In this document: piece by piece, positions 12,337 to 23,235 of the stretch
Layout: each line of letters starts with the position of its first letter
How positions within the stretch are numbered: position 1 is the first letter of the stretch
From: Elephas maximus indicus
Lineage: Eukaryota; Chordata; Mammalia; Proboscidea; Elephantidae
NCBI RefSeq assembly: GCF_024166365.1
Contig: NC_064839.1
Location: 15,796,878 to 15,860,877, forward strand
DNA: 64,000 bases
Direction: 5' to 3'
Position numbers and translations under genes: made by a program
Notes under the pieces: model-generated
Seen by the model: the letters and a program-made list of their open reading frames with translations, nothing else
What the model was told of the DNA's origin: nothing
Database searches by the model: none

Positions 12337-12351
12337 CCACTCTCAGTACCA
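12337..12351 (-). other. ERVL primer-binding site, tRNA-Leu-like
   Basis: On the minus strand, two bases after the 5' LTR, lies TGGTACTGAGAGTGG. It starts with the obligatory TGG of retroviral primer-binding sites. I estimate that 12 of 15 bases match the complement of the 3' end of a mammalian leucine tRNA (UAA type) as I recall it. This is consistent with the L (leucine) designation of ERVL. Confidence 0.6.
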
Positions 12352-12353
12352 AA

Positions 12354-12806
12354 TGTCTTAGGCTGGGTTCTCTAGAGAAGCAAAATATGTGAAGTGTATA
12401 TAAAAAGATGTAGAGATTTATTTATGGGAAATGGCTCAGTTGTGGTGGCCGGCAAGTCCCAAATCCATGGGTCGGGCATCAGGCTGGAGGCTTCTCCTGA
12501 CTCACATGGTTGCAGGTGCTGATGAACCCAAAATCTTCAGGCCAGTTAGCAGGTTGCTGGCTCATGTCCCAAGAACCAGAGGTCAGATGATGATGAGATG
12601 AGTGCAGGATCGAGAGAGACAGAGAGAGAGAGAACTTCGCAAGAACATCTGTATATATAGGATGCAGGCCACATCCCCAAGGAAGCTCCCCTTCCAACTG
12701 ATTCACTGCTCACATCAGATCACAAAATGGGGGATGATTACATATATCTGCTAAGCCACTGAGAATCATGGCCTAGCCAAGTGGACACATAATATTAACC
12801 ATCACA
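12354..12806 (-). mobile_element. ERVL 5' LTR
   Basis: A 453-bp LTR bounded by TGTCTTAG and ATCACA on the + strand (so TG...CA on the minus strand). It ends in the 'gagaacccagcctaaga' block shared with the solo LTR at 53296-53828. The adjacent primer-binding site confirms it is the 5' LTR. It contains a short GA dinucleotide run at about 12612-12632. Confidence 0.8.
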
Positions 12807-13097
12807 CTAAGTGAAAGGAGGCAGTCACAAAAGACTACACATTATATGATTCCAGCTATAAGAAATTTCCAGAACAAGCCAATCTATAGACACAAGGATA
12901 GATACAAAGTATTTGAGTGGTTACTTAGGGCTGGGGGTGGGGATCATGGGATGGGAGGTTTGGTGGGGTGGTAGCTAAAGGGATCAGTGTTCATTTTTGA
13001 GGTGACGAAAATCTTCCAAATTTGTGGTGACGGTTGAACAATTCTGAATATACTAAGAAACACTGAATTGTAGACTTTGAGTAGGCGAATTGTACGT
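12807..13097 (+). mobile_element. LINE-1 (L1M-like) 3' end, first part
   Basis: L1 3' UTR sequence ('gtggttacttagggctggggg', 'gtgacggttgaacaa', 'cactgaattgtagact' types). The element continues at 13618-13660 after a MaLR LTR insertion. Confidence 0.7.
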
Positions 13098-13617
13098 TGT
13101 CTTAGTCATCTAGTACTGCTATAACAGAAATAGCGCAAGTGAATGGCTTTAAAAAACAGAAGTTTATTCTCTCATAATCTAGTAGACTAGAAGTCCAAAT
13201 TCAGGGTGTCAGCTCCAGGAGAAAGCTTTCTTTGTGGGCTCTGGAGGAAGGTTCTTGTCATCAATCTTCCCCTGGACTAGGAGTCTCTCTACTCTGGAAC
13301 CCTGGGTCCAAAGGATGCACTGTGCTCCTGGCTCTGTTTTCTTGGTGGTATGAGGTCCCCCATCTCTCTGTTTGCTTCTCTCTTTTATATTTCAAAAGAG
13401 ATTGGCTCAAGACACAATCCAATCTTGTAGATTGAGTTCTGCCTCCTTAACATAATTGTCCCCTATCCCCCCTCATTAACATCATAGAGGCAGGATTTAC
13501 AACACTTAAGAAAATCTCATCAGATGACAAAATGGTGGACAATCACACAATACTGGGAATAATGGCCCAGCCCAATTGATACACACATTTTTGAGGGAGA
13601 CAATTTAATCCATGTCA
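13098..13617 (-). mobile_element. MaLR LTR splitting an L1 3' end
   Basis: A reverse MaLR LTR of 520 bp, TGTCTTAG to CATGTCA. The L1 phrase '...gaattgta' stops at the left edge and 'tatggtatgtgaattatatc' resumes at the right edge, so the insertion point is clear. Candidate 5-bp duplications TACGT and TATGG have diverged. Confidence 0.82.
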
Positions 13618-13700
13618 TATGGTATGTGAATTATATCTCAAAAAAGCTGTTACAGAAAGAAAGGAAGGAGGGAAGGAAAGAGAGTGGGAAGAAGTGAGAA
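13618..13700 (+). mobile_element. LINE-1 3' end, terminal part and purine-rich tail
   Basis: Continuation of the L1M-like 3' UTR after the LTR, ending in an A/G-rich low-complexity tail (13650-13695). Confidence 0.65.
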
Positions 13701-14424
13701 TCCTTTGGACGTTTTTGAGCAAACGGCTACACGATGTTCTGAAAAGATCCCTCTGGTTGCCGTAGGGAAATAGGTCGAAAGGATGAGAATGAAAGCGGCA
13801 AAAGGATAGCTGCTGTAGCCCTCCAGAGGGTGGTGGTGGTGATGGAGAAAAGTGGGTGGACCTGAGGAGTAACAAGACAGACCTTGGTGACGGACTAGAA
13901 ATGGGAAATGATGAAGAGGGAAAAGAAAAAGAGGTTCCTGGGTGACCCAGGATCTGGCTTGTACAACCGAGTGGTGGGCTGAGACAGAGCCACTGGGAGG
14001 AAGCCAAGTTTGTAAGGGGGTAAGATCATGAGTCTGAGTCTGGATGTGTTGAGTCTGAGGTACCTCTGAGACATCCCAGGGGAGGCATCAAGGGTGGTGG
14101 GATCTGCAGGTGGGAGGAGATGTAAATCTGTGAGACATAAAATGTGGGTGGTGACTGACCCCACAGATCTGCATGAGATTATAAAGGGATAAAGTGTGAA
14201 AGAGAAAGACAAGTGGCCTGGGACTAGCCAGATGAAGGAGGATGAGCCAGCAGAGGAAACTGGAAAGCAGTGGGCTGAGTACTGAGGAAAGGAACACGTG
14301 AGTTCTGCTCTGTCCTGGGTGCCAAGTGCAGCAGACAGTAAAGGCAAGGTTATGCTGCAAAACAAATCTCCCTAAAATTCCAAAGACCTAAAAAGACAAA
14401 GGTGGATTTCCCTCTCACTGTGCA
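13701..14424. other. Intergenic, no gene recognised
   Basis: A purine-biased stretch on the + strand without recognisable repeats or exons. Open frames here on the minus strand are Ser/Pro-rich by composition only. Confidence 0.5.
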
Positions 14425-14570
14425 GGTTAAGTGCTGTGGTTGCTAACCAAAGGGTCAGCAGTTTGAATCCACCAGGCACTCCTTGGAAACTGTATGGGGC
14501 AGTTCTACTCTATCCTATAGGGCTGCTATGAGTTGGAATCATCTCGACGGCACTGGATTTGGTTTTTATG
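14425..14570 (+). mobile_element. AfroSINE, short form
   Basis: Forward AfroSINE: 'gctaaccaaagggtcagcag', 'ccttggaaactgtatggggc' and 'gctatgagttggaatcatc' blocks, ending in a T-rich 'ggatttggttttt' tail. Confidence 0.9.
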
Positions 14571-15850
14571 GTTTTGTGCAGGTCCAGCACAGACCAGCAG
14601 GGACTCTGTTTGTCCTGGTCACTCAGGGACCCGTGTTAATGGAGGCTTCATCCTAACACCAGCTTCCACAATTGTCTAGGCAACATGGGAATCGAACACT
14701 CTCTCTTATTTGCTGGCTAAGAAAATTACATGACCTTGCTAACTTCAAAAGAGGCAGAGAAAGATACTCATACCAGGGGCTCCCAAAGGAAGAAAGCTGG
14801 GAGTTCTTGGTGGGCAGCACTAGTGACTAACACACCAAGGAAAGAGTGACCAAGAGGAGGGGTTGGCTGTCTGAGCCAGATGCTGCGAGCCAAGTAACAA
14901 GAAGACAGAAATGGCCTTTAGTTAATGTGATATGGAGGTCCTGGTGACCTGAGGAGGTGTTTGGGTGCCTGAACTGGCCAAAAGCCAGACTGGAATTGGT
15001 TGGGGATGGACTGGGAGGTGAGTAAATGAAGACAGGAAGTGTGGGCCACTATTTCCATTATTTCTGCTGGGAGAAGTAGAGAGAGACAGAAAAGATGCCA
15101 GCATGATATACGGAAAAAGTTCCATTTTTCTTTTTTAGTGGAAGATACCTTGAGTGTGTGTAAAGGATCGTTGAAAGGGAGAGGTCATCTATGCAAGAGA
15201 AAGAAGGGAAAATCAACAGGGTAAGGTGAACACAGAGATCTATATACATGAATGTACCTAGGACCCTGGAATTTCCTGTCCAAACAGCTCTGAGCTCACT
15301 ACAAGGGCCTGCATGGTGGGCCTCTTCCTCAGGCCCATTCTCCTGTGGGTGGACAGCATCCAACAGTATGTGCATCCCAAGGTCCAAAGGGGGCCAAGCA
15401 GTGGCTGTTTGTAAGGCATGCAGACAGAGTCTGGAGGTGCAGGCTAGTGCGTCCATACGTGGTCCTGTGAGGGATGGGACCAGGTGTGGGAGAGAAGGGG
15501 GATGGGCCAGGGACCAGTTCTTCTCACACCAGTGTTCCAGCACACTGCTCTAAGGAACTAAGAATACCAAATTTGAGCCTGACCTTCCAGATCATTACAA
15601 AGGTATTTGTCAAGGTGGGAGAATATAACGTATTTTATTTAACAATTTGCTAGCTTGATTTACACCTTGTAACTATTTAGACATACAATATGCGGGCCTC
15701 CACTTATCCTCTTTTTCTGGCCCCTGCAAATGTTAGGGGTGGACCAAGATACGTTAACTGAAAAAAGCAAATCATAGAATAATGTGCATAATATAATCCC
15801 AACCCAATTTTTGTGGGAAAACTGTATATAATAGAGCTATGGAAGGATGC
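14571..15850. other. Intergenic, no gene recognised
   Basis: Largely unique sequence. About 15,580-15,850 is AT-rich and resembles an old interspersed repeat that I cannot name. Overlapping open frames on both strands near 15,060-15,550 have no start context, splice logic or family resemblance. Confidence 0.45.
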
Positions 15851-16100
15851 ATTTTGATTAAGTCAGCCTTTGCTTTGTGACGAAGACCCATAAAATCTCA
15901 GTGACACACAACCATAAGGATTTATTTCTCATGTGTCTTTCACTCCTACAGCTCTGCCCCATTAGTCTCACTCTGGGGCTTAGCCTGGAGGGTCTGTAGC
16001 TCCCTGGGGCATTGACTTCCTGTGGCCATGGTAGAAGCCTGAGGCAAGCTCAGACACAGGAGCACATTTCAAGAGTCTGTTCCCTCCATGTTTGCTAATT
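15851..16100. repeat. Old mammalian interspersed repeat, unassigned
   Basis: The stretch '...tcagcctttgctttgtgacgaa...tttatttctcatgtgtctttcac' resembles a family with 'aacaaaccaccccaaaact' type sequence common in eutherian genomes. I cannot assign the family with confidence. Confidence 0.4.
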
Positions 16101-16103
16101 TCC

Positions 16104-16285
16104 CTTTGTTGTTGTTGTTGTTGTTGTTAGCTTCAGTGGAGTCTGCCTCCCACTCATGACAACCCCATGCACAACAGAACAAAACACCGCTAGGTCCTGC
16201 ACCATCTGCATGACCGGTTGCAGATGGTGATCTGCTTCCAAAAATCAGCCAATGAAAACCCTATGGATCACAACTTCCCTTTAGC
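16104..16285 (-). mobile_element. RTE-like 3' fragment with GTT repeat
   Basis: Starts with a (GTT)n run (16107-16128), the complement of the RTE 'aacaacaac' tail. It is followed by 'catgacaaccccatgcacaacagaacaaaacacc' type sequence matching the reverse RTE 3' end also seen at 43.8 kb. Confidence 0.6.
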
Positions 16286-16395
16286 CAAGCCCCAAATCGG
16301 GAGGTGGAGAAGCTCATTCTGCAGATCATAGGCTATGGCAAGGTTGCACATGCATAAAGCTACTTACTACAAGCCAAAAAAAAAAAAAAAAAAAC

Positions 16396-16532
16396 CACAA
16401 ACCCATTGCCATCCAGTTGATTCTGACTCATAATGACCCTACAGGTTTCCAAAGAGCGCCTGGTGGATTTGAACTGTAGACTTTTTCGTTAGCAGCCATA
16501 CCTCTTAACCACTACGCCACCAGGGTTTCTGA
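16396..16532 (-). mobile_element. AfroSINE, short form
   Basis: Reverse AfroSINE following an A run (16376-16394), with 'cccattgccatccagttgat' at the left and 'ccactacgccaccagggttt' at the right. An internal deletion removes part of the middle. Confidence 0.85.
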
Positions 16533-16604
16533 AAGCTACTACAGTCACAGAAAAATCAGAATCAATCATTGAACCCATTGCACATACCAAACTAAGATTC
16601 TCTA

Positions 16605-16672
16605 AACCCCCCCCCCCGCCAAAAAAACCCCACCGTGGAGTCGATTCCGACTCATAGCGACCTTATAGGAGG
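16605..16672 (-). mobile_element. AfroSINE tail fragment next to a C/A homopolymer run
   Basis: Only the RTE-like tail is present ('gagtcgattccgactcatag' and 'gaccttatagga'). It follows a poly(C) and an A run. Confidence 0.7.
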
Positions 16673-17087
16673 AGGGAAATGAGATTTCCAGAGTGTGAGA
16701 GGGTTCATTGGTTATTTGTTGCAATTACTAAAAGAATACATGTTTTAATTCTTTCACAACTTGTATGCCTTCTCATATTCCTTCTGTAATAAAATAAAAA
16801 TAAAAAGATCTCAGTTCTCTCCAATTCCTGTCAAAGTCCTAATATAAAATTTTGACTAGTTGATTAACCTGGAAGACTGGCTAGCCATTTTGAAAAAGAA
16901 ATTCTTTTTAAGACCCTCAAACCATAAACAAAGCTTAATTCTAAAAGGATGAACCACCTAAATGTAAAAGCAGAACTGTAAAAATTCGTAGGGAGATAAT
17001 ATTTTGCAATCTATCAAGATGCTTTTTCTTTTTGCACATCCTTGGGTGACCTTCCAGCTTTTCAGCCAGAGGCTTGCATTGCCTAGA
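16673..17087. other. Intergenic, no gene recognised
   Basis: AT-rich, possibly containing old L1-like debris. No exon or motif is supported. Confidence 0.4.
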
Positions 17088-17205
17088 GGTGGAGGGGGAT
17101 GGAAGGAGGGAGAGGAGAGGAGAAGGGGGAGGAGGAAGGCCAAGGGGTGGAGGAGGAAGGAGGAGGAGAAGGAGGAAAGAGAAGGGGCAGGAAGAAGGGA
17201 AGGGG
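17088..17205. repeat. Purine-rich (GGA)n low-complexity tract
   Basis: Almost only A and G on the + strand for about 115 bp. Open frames through it code Gly/Arg/Glu-rich strings by composition only. Long homopurine tracts can form triplex (H-) DNA. Confidence 0.85.
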
Positions 17206-17663
17206 CTGTCGAACACCCACCAGGCCAGGCACTTTTCCAGAGCAGCCTGGTGGGAGGTAGAGCCTCTTCTTCCCCACCGCCCCAACAGAGGCTCAGAAAC
17301 CACCATATTCAGTAACTGCATCAAAAACCCAATTCTGCCAGGAGAGGCCATTTGGGGTCCTTGGACAAGAAGGGGGTTGGGATAGGAGGCAAAGGACCTG
17401 TGTGTATCAAAGGAGTCACAGGTAGGGTGTCTACTAGGCCTGGTGATGTGAGAAAAGCGAGTTGCAACAACAAGATGCTAGAGGAGATACACATTCAATA
17501 CCATGTATGTAAAAGTTTAAAAGGTATACAAATGTTACCATTGTGTATGAATACATTCACATGCTGCAAAAAGAAAAATGTGCATGCGAAGGCTGCAGCT
17601 TCTGGATGCAGCTACAGGAGGAAAAGAAAGAACGGTTTAAGCTGGTCTGTATCATTTCAGAAG

Positions 17664-17785
17664 CCCTAGTAACACAGTGGTTAAGAGCAGTTTGAATCCA
17701 CCGGCTGCTCCTTGGAAACGCTACGGGCTAATTCTACTCTGTCCACTACGAGTCAGAGTCTACCCGACAGGGATTTTTTTTTTGT
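17664..17785 (+). mobile_element. AfroSINE, short and internally deleted
   Basis: Forward copy from 'agaagccctagtaacacagt' to the T run at 17776-17784, with the central segment shortened. Confidence 0.8.
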
Positions 17786-17944
17786 CATTTCATTTTTAAA
17801 GAGGGATCTGAAGCAAATATTCATTTGCTTGTATCTGGGTGGTGGATATATAGGTGGCTGTTACATTATTTTCTATATTTTAAAATATGTGATGGGGAAC
17901 ACAGCCTGCAAATTAGTATAATTTGATCCCAAATTAAAAAAAAA

Positions 17945-18325
17945 AAACAAAAACACGTGTGTGTATGTGTGTGTGTCTCTCTCTCTGTGTTCAGGGGCTA
18001 TGCACGTGTCTTTGCACTTGTGCTTCTGTGCATATGTATCTGTGTTGCGTGTGTGTGTACAACTTTATGTGTGTCTGTGTATCTACGTGCATCTGTGAGT
18101 GTGCCTGTGTGTGAGCTTCTACGTGTGCACCTTCTTGCGTCTGTGCAACTGTCTGTGTGTCTGTCTCTTTCAGCATCTGCACAGATCTGTGAGTGTATCC
18201 GTGTTTATGTGGCTGTGAAATTTTATCCGTAGTTGTACATTTCCGTGTATCGGCGTATGTCCTGTGCATGTGTGTGTGTATCAGTGTGTGGGTGCTTGTC
18301 TCTGTGTGCTCATGAATAGGAAAAA
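17945..18325. repeat. Imperfect TG/TCTG microsatellite region
   Basis: About 380 bp of T/G-rich sequence with (TG)n and TCTG units, preceded by an A run. Alternating purine-pyrimidine runs favour Z-DNA. Open frames here (Cys/Val- or His/Thr-rich) are artefacts of the repeat. Confidence 0.9.
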
Positions 18326-18984
18326 GACTTGGGTAGAAAAACACCAAATCATTGGCGTAGCTCCTTCTAGAAGGAAGAAACACAGGGGACTTTTGTTTCC
18401 CTTTTGTACATTTTACCGTCGTTTAATTTTTTTTATGATGATCATGTATTCTTTATTAATATTTAAAAATACTTCTAAAAAGACAGTAAAGAGATTCATG
18501 GTTTGAAAAATAACATGAAATTACCAGCAGACCCTCAGCGCCCTCTGGGGCTCCTCTGAGCTGATCTGCCCTTTGCTGCCTGGCCTGACCTTTGATCTCA
18601 TAACTTCTCCACAAAAGCCCTAAGGGCAGAGGACCTGAGGGCACTTTCTAGCCCCACCCCAGGGGCATGGCCCAAAGCAAGCACAAAATTTCTCTGAAGT
18701 CTCCCGTTTTATCTTTAAACGCTGGGCAAATTTTGCATTCTCCTCTTTTATGTTTATCTGAAATATATTATCACGAGGTTTTAACACCCAAATCCTGGAG
18801 TCGAGGAGCTGGTCAAGGGGACGCCATCTCAGGCACTTTCCCAGGCTCCTTTGCACTGCCCGTGGGTGCTGCTCTCCAGCCTCTCTGAGGTTAGCAGCAC
18901 CTAGAGAGGAAGATGGGGGCAGAACCACCTGAGAAGCTTTGGAAGGCCAGTTGGGAACGAGGCTAACCACAATCATTTTCAGCT
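18326..18984. other. Intergenic, no gene recognised
   Basis: Unique-looking sequence without exons or repeats that I can name. Confidence 0.4.
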
Positions 18985-19150
18985 CACACTTGCAGAGCAC
19001 TTAAACAGGACATGCCATGTTCTACACGTGTGCTATCACATTTTAATTCTCTCAGGAACCCCACCAGACAGGTACTATGATTGTTCCATGTTACACACAA
19101 GGAAACTGAGTCTCCGAGAGGTAAACCCAAGGTTGCCCAGCTGGACTCAG
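18985..19150 (-). mobile_element. MIR SINE
   Basis: Contains the reverse complement of the MIR core: 'acaaggaaactgagtctccg' followed by 'agaggtaaacccaaggttgc', preceded by 'caggtactatgattgttcc'. It is an ancient mammalian-wide repeat. Confidence 0.8.
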
Positions 19151-20365
19151 GCTCCCCAGCTCCCGCCTGGCACAGATTGTCTCCTGACAGTTATGAGGAA
19201 GGGTCAGTTTACCGGCTTTGAACCAAGGAAGGAGTCCCAGGGCAGGTTTCTGATCCACTGGTCTGTTTTTCCCACAGGCTGGACTCCTCAGGAGGGAGAA
19301 ATTCCCTCAGACCTTTGCAAATGCATGACCCCAGGGCCACTTTAGTGGTCACTTAGAGCCAGGGTAGTGGCCACACAAAGGTATTTACGGGCTGGACTCA
19401 ATGTTTAAGGCTGTTTTCCTGGGGAACCAGAATAGGCTTAAATTGAGAAAATTGGAGGACCCCAGATAAGGCCTCCATGCCCCCTAGGGATCACAACAGC
19501 CTCATCTTGCCAGCCATCCTTCTAGCTTGCTCCATAGTGAGTGCTCTGGGCCCTTCGGGCTGTTCTTGGGCTTCTCCCCATGTAGGGCACCAGAGCTGTG
19601 TGGAGATTCATTGACCTGCTGAACCCCAATTGCTGTTGACATGGAACATCCTCACAACAACCCCAAACCCAAGGGGCTGCTGGGGGAAGAGGAAACGGTG
19701 AGGAGGGTGGAGGGTCCTGGGGCCAGTTGTCTGGGTGGACAGCCTGGAGGTAGCCATGCTGTCAGATCACCTTCATGTTTGAGTCTAGTCTCTCCTAGGG
19801 GTCGGGGAGAAGGCCCTGGAGAGGCCATCACTGTCTCAAGCTTTCCTGGAGCTACCTTTTAGGGCTTGGGGACCTCTCTTTACTGTTTAGTTGTCTGCTT
19901 CCCTTCCAGCTCTTAATCTTCGAGAGCCTCAGCCATTAACAGAAAATCCACCCTTCTCCTCCTCCCAGCAAAGCCTGACTTTGCCAGTACACACTTTCTT
20001 TGGACTCAGGGCTGCCATCCCATGCCCACCAGCCCAGGGGTAATTCTAGTTGCTCTTAAGAATCCATTCCCCACTAATTGGCTTGGGAATTGTCATGTGA
20101 CCCAATCTGGGCCAATGGGGTGTGAGAAGGAGGGTTGTGGGGCCACTGGGATAACTCCCTTGCTCTGGATGGGTGTCTATGGAGACGGGAGACTTTGAGC
20201 TACATTAATCTTGAGATGAGAGAAGAGCTAGCCTGAGGACAGGCCAAAGTGCTGAGGATGACAGAAGAAAGTGGGGGGACCTGTGGTCCAGGAAGACTCT
20301 ACTAAGCCACTGAATCAACTCCAGTGTGATTCTACCTCCCCTTTCACATCATGTGAGATAATGCC
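19151..20365. other. Intergenic, no gene recognised
   Basis: GC-moderate unique sequence. No coding exon, RNA gene or clear repeat was identified. Confidence 0.4.
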
Positions 20366-20520
20366 CCTTTGCTATTGAGTCAATTCCAACCCATGGTGAC
20401 CCCATGTGTGTCAGAGTAGAACTGCACTCCATAGGGCTTTCAATGGCTGTGATCTTCTGGAAGTAGATTGCCAGGCCTTTCTTTTGCAGCACTGCTGTGT
20501 GGATTCAAACCACCAATAGA
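20366..20520 (-). mobile_element. AfroSINE, long-type fragment
   Basis: Reverse copy: 'gctattgagtcaattccaac' at the left, then the long-form middle segment ('tgtgatcttctggaagtaga'), ending at 'ggattcaaaccacca'. The tRNA-like head is missing. Confidence 0.8.
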
Positions 20521-21589
20521 TCCTTTTGAGAATTTAGTGAAAACTCTGAACCCACTCTTGGGAAAAAGACACAAATGCAGAGTTTTGGGCAATTCAGGGG
20601 TTGGTTCTCTTGGTCTCCCAGAGGTCCATCCACAGGCCACTTCCATGCTAGGATTCATGGTCAGATCTCCATCTTGCCTAGTTGCTGTCACCCGGATAAT
20701 ATCCCCTAGGCAGGGCAAAGCTACTTCAGCTCTGAGCAGCTGACCTGGACTAGTTGGAAGGCAGATGGTGGTCCTCAGGCAGGAAGAAGGGGGTTGCCTG
20801 TAGAACCCAGAGACAGCCCCTGCCATCCCCCACCCCCAATCAGAAACCCTAAGTGCTCACTGTGCATGGTGCCAGGCACCAGGCAGAACTCAGCGATTGC
20901 TGGCTGTTTTGTTTTATTGTCTTCAAAGTCTGGCAGGGGCTGACTTGGACCTCTGCTCTCCGGGGAGTAGGCTGGCTGGCCAACAGACAAGAGGCTGGGT
21001 TTGGAGAGGCACAAACAGTCCAACGTTTTATTACTTCATTTAGCCTCTGGGTTCTCTGGGGTCCTAACTAGGAGGAAAGAATGAGGATTCCCAAGGTAGA
21101 GACAGAAGCCAGGTGGATGTCAGACTCTGAGCTCTGGGCCAGGCCAGCTCAACCCTAGCCTGGACAGGGGCTGTCTCTGAGCCTCTGGGTGGGCTCAGAC
21201 CAAGGACAGTCTAGGTTTCACCCCAGGGGGCCTGGAGGGAGGAGGGGAAGGAGACAGCCCTGCTGAGAGGGCAGCAGAGTGTCCTTCAGCCTGTTGTTTG
21301 CTGGTGTGGTCACAGCCTGCCTAAGAAGGTTGAGTTCAGCAGACTCTGTGATCTCATGTTACTTTCCTTATTGAGGTCCTAATTTTTAAAGGTAACTTTC
21401 AAACAACAACAACAAAAAGTACCCAATCACTAACTGGAAGCCAATTTGAAACATCTGGAAACCTGAGGTCTGACCTGCAGAATCTGGATACAAGGCCTGA
21501 CCTGCTGTATGCTTTCTGTGAGCACATGCAAAGAAGCCTACCTACCACCAAGGACAAGCACCAAGTCCACATTTTCACAAGATATGAAG
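20521..21589. other. Intergenic, no gene recognised
   Basis: Unique sequence upstream of the KCTD15 promoter region. I see no exon or named repeat. Confidence 0.4.
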
Positions 21590-22460
21590 TATAAGTCTTA
21601 ATGGCTGAATGACTTAGTCAAATCTCAGTGAAAAAGGAAGTTACATTCTGACTAGACACACATCGTATTTCGTCTCTTGGAATGCAATAATAAGACAAGA
21701 CGTATTTCACAAGATGTTTCAATATCTTTTCCATCCTAATTATACATCTTCAACTAAAAAAAAATCACGCCATTTCATTATATACCAGAGATCATAAAAT
21801 GCCTATCATAGTCCATGACCAAGTCTCCCAGTGTAAGAGATGGTTGTCATTTAGCCAAGAACTTTTAAAATACTTGAGAATAAATTATGACCCAAACTTG
21901 TTCTTAATGACATGCATAAAGTTCAGCTCTTCAATGAAAGGATTCAGGAATATAAAAACAAAGCACCCAGAAACATTTAGGAAATAAAGATCCTTCAAAA
22001 TGGTCAGTTCTTGTTTTGATGGAACTGTGCATTTTTAATATAGTTGGTATAAAGTGAAACTCTTAAAAAAAAGGAGGAATTTAAAATAAAGTGGAACATC
22101 CTATTTTCAGGGTCACCAATACCACCGGTGAGTTTCGTCTCTTAAACAATGACACTTAGTATCTCTGTAGTTCTATGAATACTTTTGAAGTGTCATATTA
22201 AAACCAATCTCTGGCCTTGAGGCAAAGAGAAGCAATTAGTCTTGGAGTTGTGAATAAATAAAAATCCATTTATACTCCCGTCCTTGACATGTACCTTGCA
22301 AATCTTAGAAACTTCATCTAGTGGGAAAAGAAACGTTAAATCATGAATACCAATACTAATCACGTTGCGGTGTGGCTTCCTAAAACAGTTTATACCAATC
22401 TTTTAAGTATTAATTTATATGTATATATTCATTCATATTGAACATGAAGCAAAGAAACTT
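21590..22460. promoter_or_regulatory. AT-rich repeat-free block, candidate distal element
   Basis: About 870 bp of AT-rich, non-repetitive DNA lies 2.5-3.5 kb upstream of the predicted KCTD15 first exon. It has no SINE or LINE sequence although the flanks do. It contains homeodomain-like AATTAG/TTAATT cores and a RUNX-like TGCGGT at about 22367-22372. The regulatory role is inferred from composition and position only. Confidence 0.35.
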
Positions 22461-22763
22461 GAGCAGCCACCTAGGAGAGAGGAGTGAGGGGCCGCCAGAG
22501 CCATGACAAGCAGGTTTTGAGCGGGTCACTGCTCCTCAAACAGGAGCCTGGTGCATTTATCATCTCCCTGCCCGACCACCCCTCCCCAGCATGGGCCTCA
22601 CTCAGCGGCCTGGAAAGGGGAGACGTTTCTGTCCACTAAGTTCCGAGCACCCACACAGGATGGCTTCCAGTTGTGATCCCAGTCAGTATTCTAGGGAGGG
22701 CTCAGGAGCTCAAAATACTTGCATATTTACTCCACTACTTATCTGGGTCCATTCCTTCAAAGC

Positions 22764-22973
22764 GGGAGCCCTGGTGGTGCAGAGCTTAAAGTGCTCGGCT
22801 GCTAACCCAAATGTCGCAGTTGGAACCCACCGGGCGCTCTGCCGGGCAAAGATGCCGCAGTCTGCTTCCGTAAAGATTACAGCCTTGGAAACCCTATGGG
22901 GCAGTTCTACTCCGTCCTATAGGGTCGCTATGAATTGGAATGGACTCCAGGGCAGTAGGTTTGGTTTCTGGTT
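22764..22973 (+). mobile_element. AfroSINE, long form, with TSD
   Basis: A full-length forward copy of about 210 bp, with the extra middle segment ('gtctgcttccgtaaagatta'). It is flanked by near-identical direct repeats ending in TCAAAGC at 22752-22763 and 22974-22984. This is the last SINE before the KCTD15 CpG island. Confidence 0.9.
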
Positions 22974-23235
22974 TTCCTCAAAGCTGGGTAGGGTGTGTGT
23001 GGACTGGGCTTTGCTGTTTCTTGGCCCTGCAGCCCACTGGAAAGATAGGCGGTCAGCCAGTAAGCTGGCCAGCCCCCCAAGACCTGACCTGGCTAGAGTG
23101 TGGAGCGCAGTGGTGCTGTCTGGACGAAACTGGGAGCCAGAATCCCGGAAGCAGTTGAGCGAGGGAAGCCGAGCGGGCGGCCCTTGGGCTGCGCTACAGC
23201 CGCCGCACCGATCCCTGACCTACTTCCCGGGCTCC

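Larger units (their letters stand above)
6066..12806 (-). mobile_element. Endogenous retrovirus ERVL, decayed provirus
   Basis: A class III (ERVL) provirus read on the minus strand: 5' LTR at 12354-12806, primer-binding site, gag-like region, protease, reverse transcriptase, RNase H region, integrase, dUTPase, then a truncated 3' LTR at 6066-6285. A dUTPase after integrase is diagnostic of ERVL among mammalian endogenous retroviruses. There is no env region between dUTPase and the LTR, as is known for ERVL. Every gene carries stops or frameshifts, and a MaLR LTR (8423-8940) interrupts the integrase/RNase H interval. The element is a fossil and no intact retroviral protein is encoded. Confidence 0.88.

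Noticed and set aside
17957..18383. Cys/Val-rich (+) and His/Thr-rich (-) open frames
   Set aside because: They are products of the TG microsatellite and not genes.
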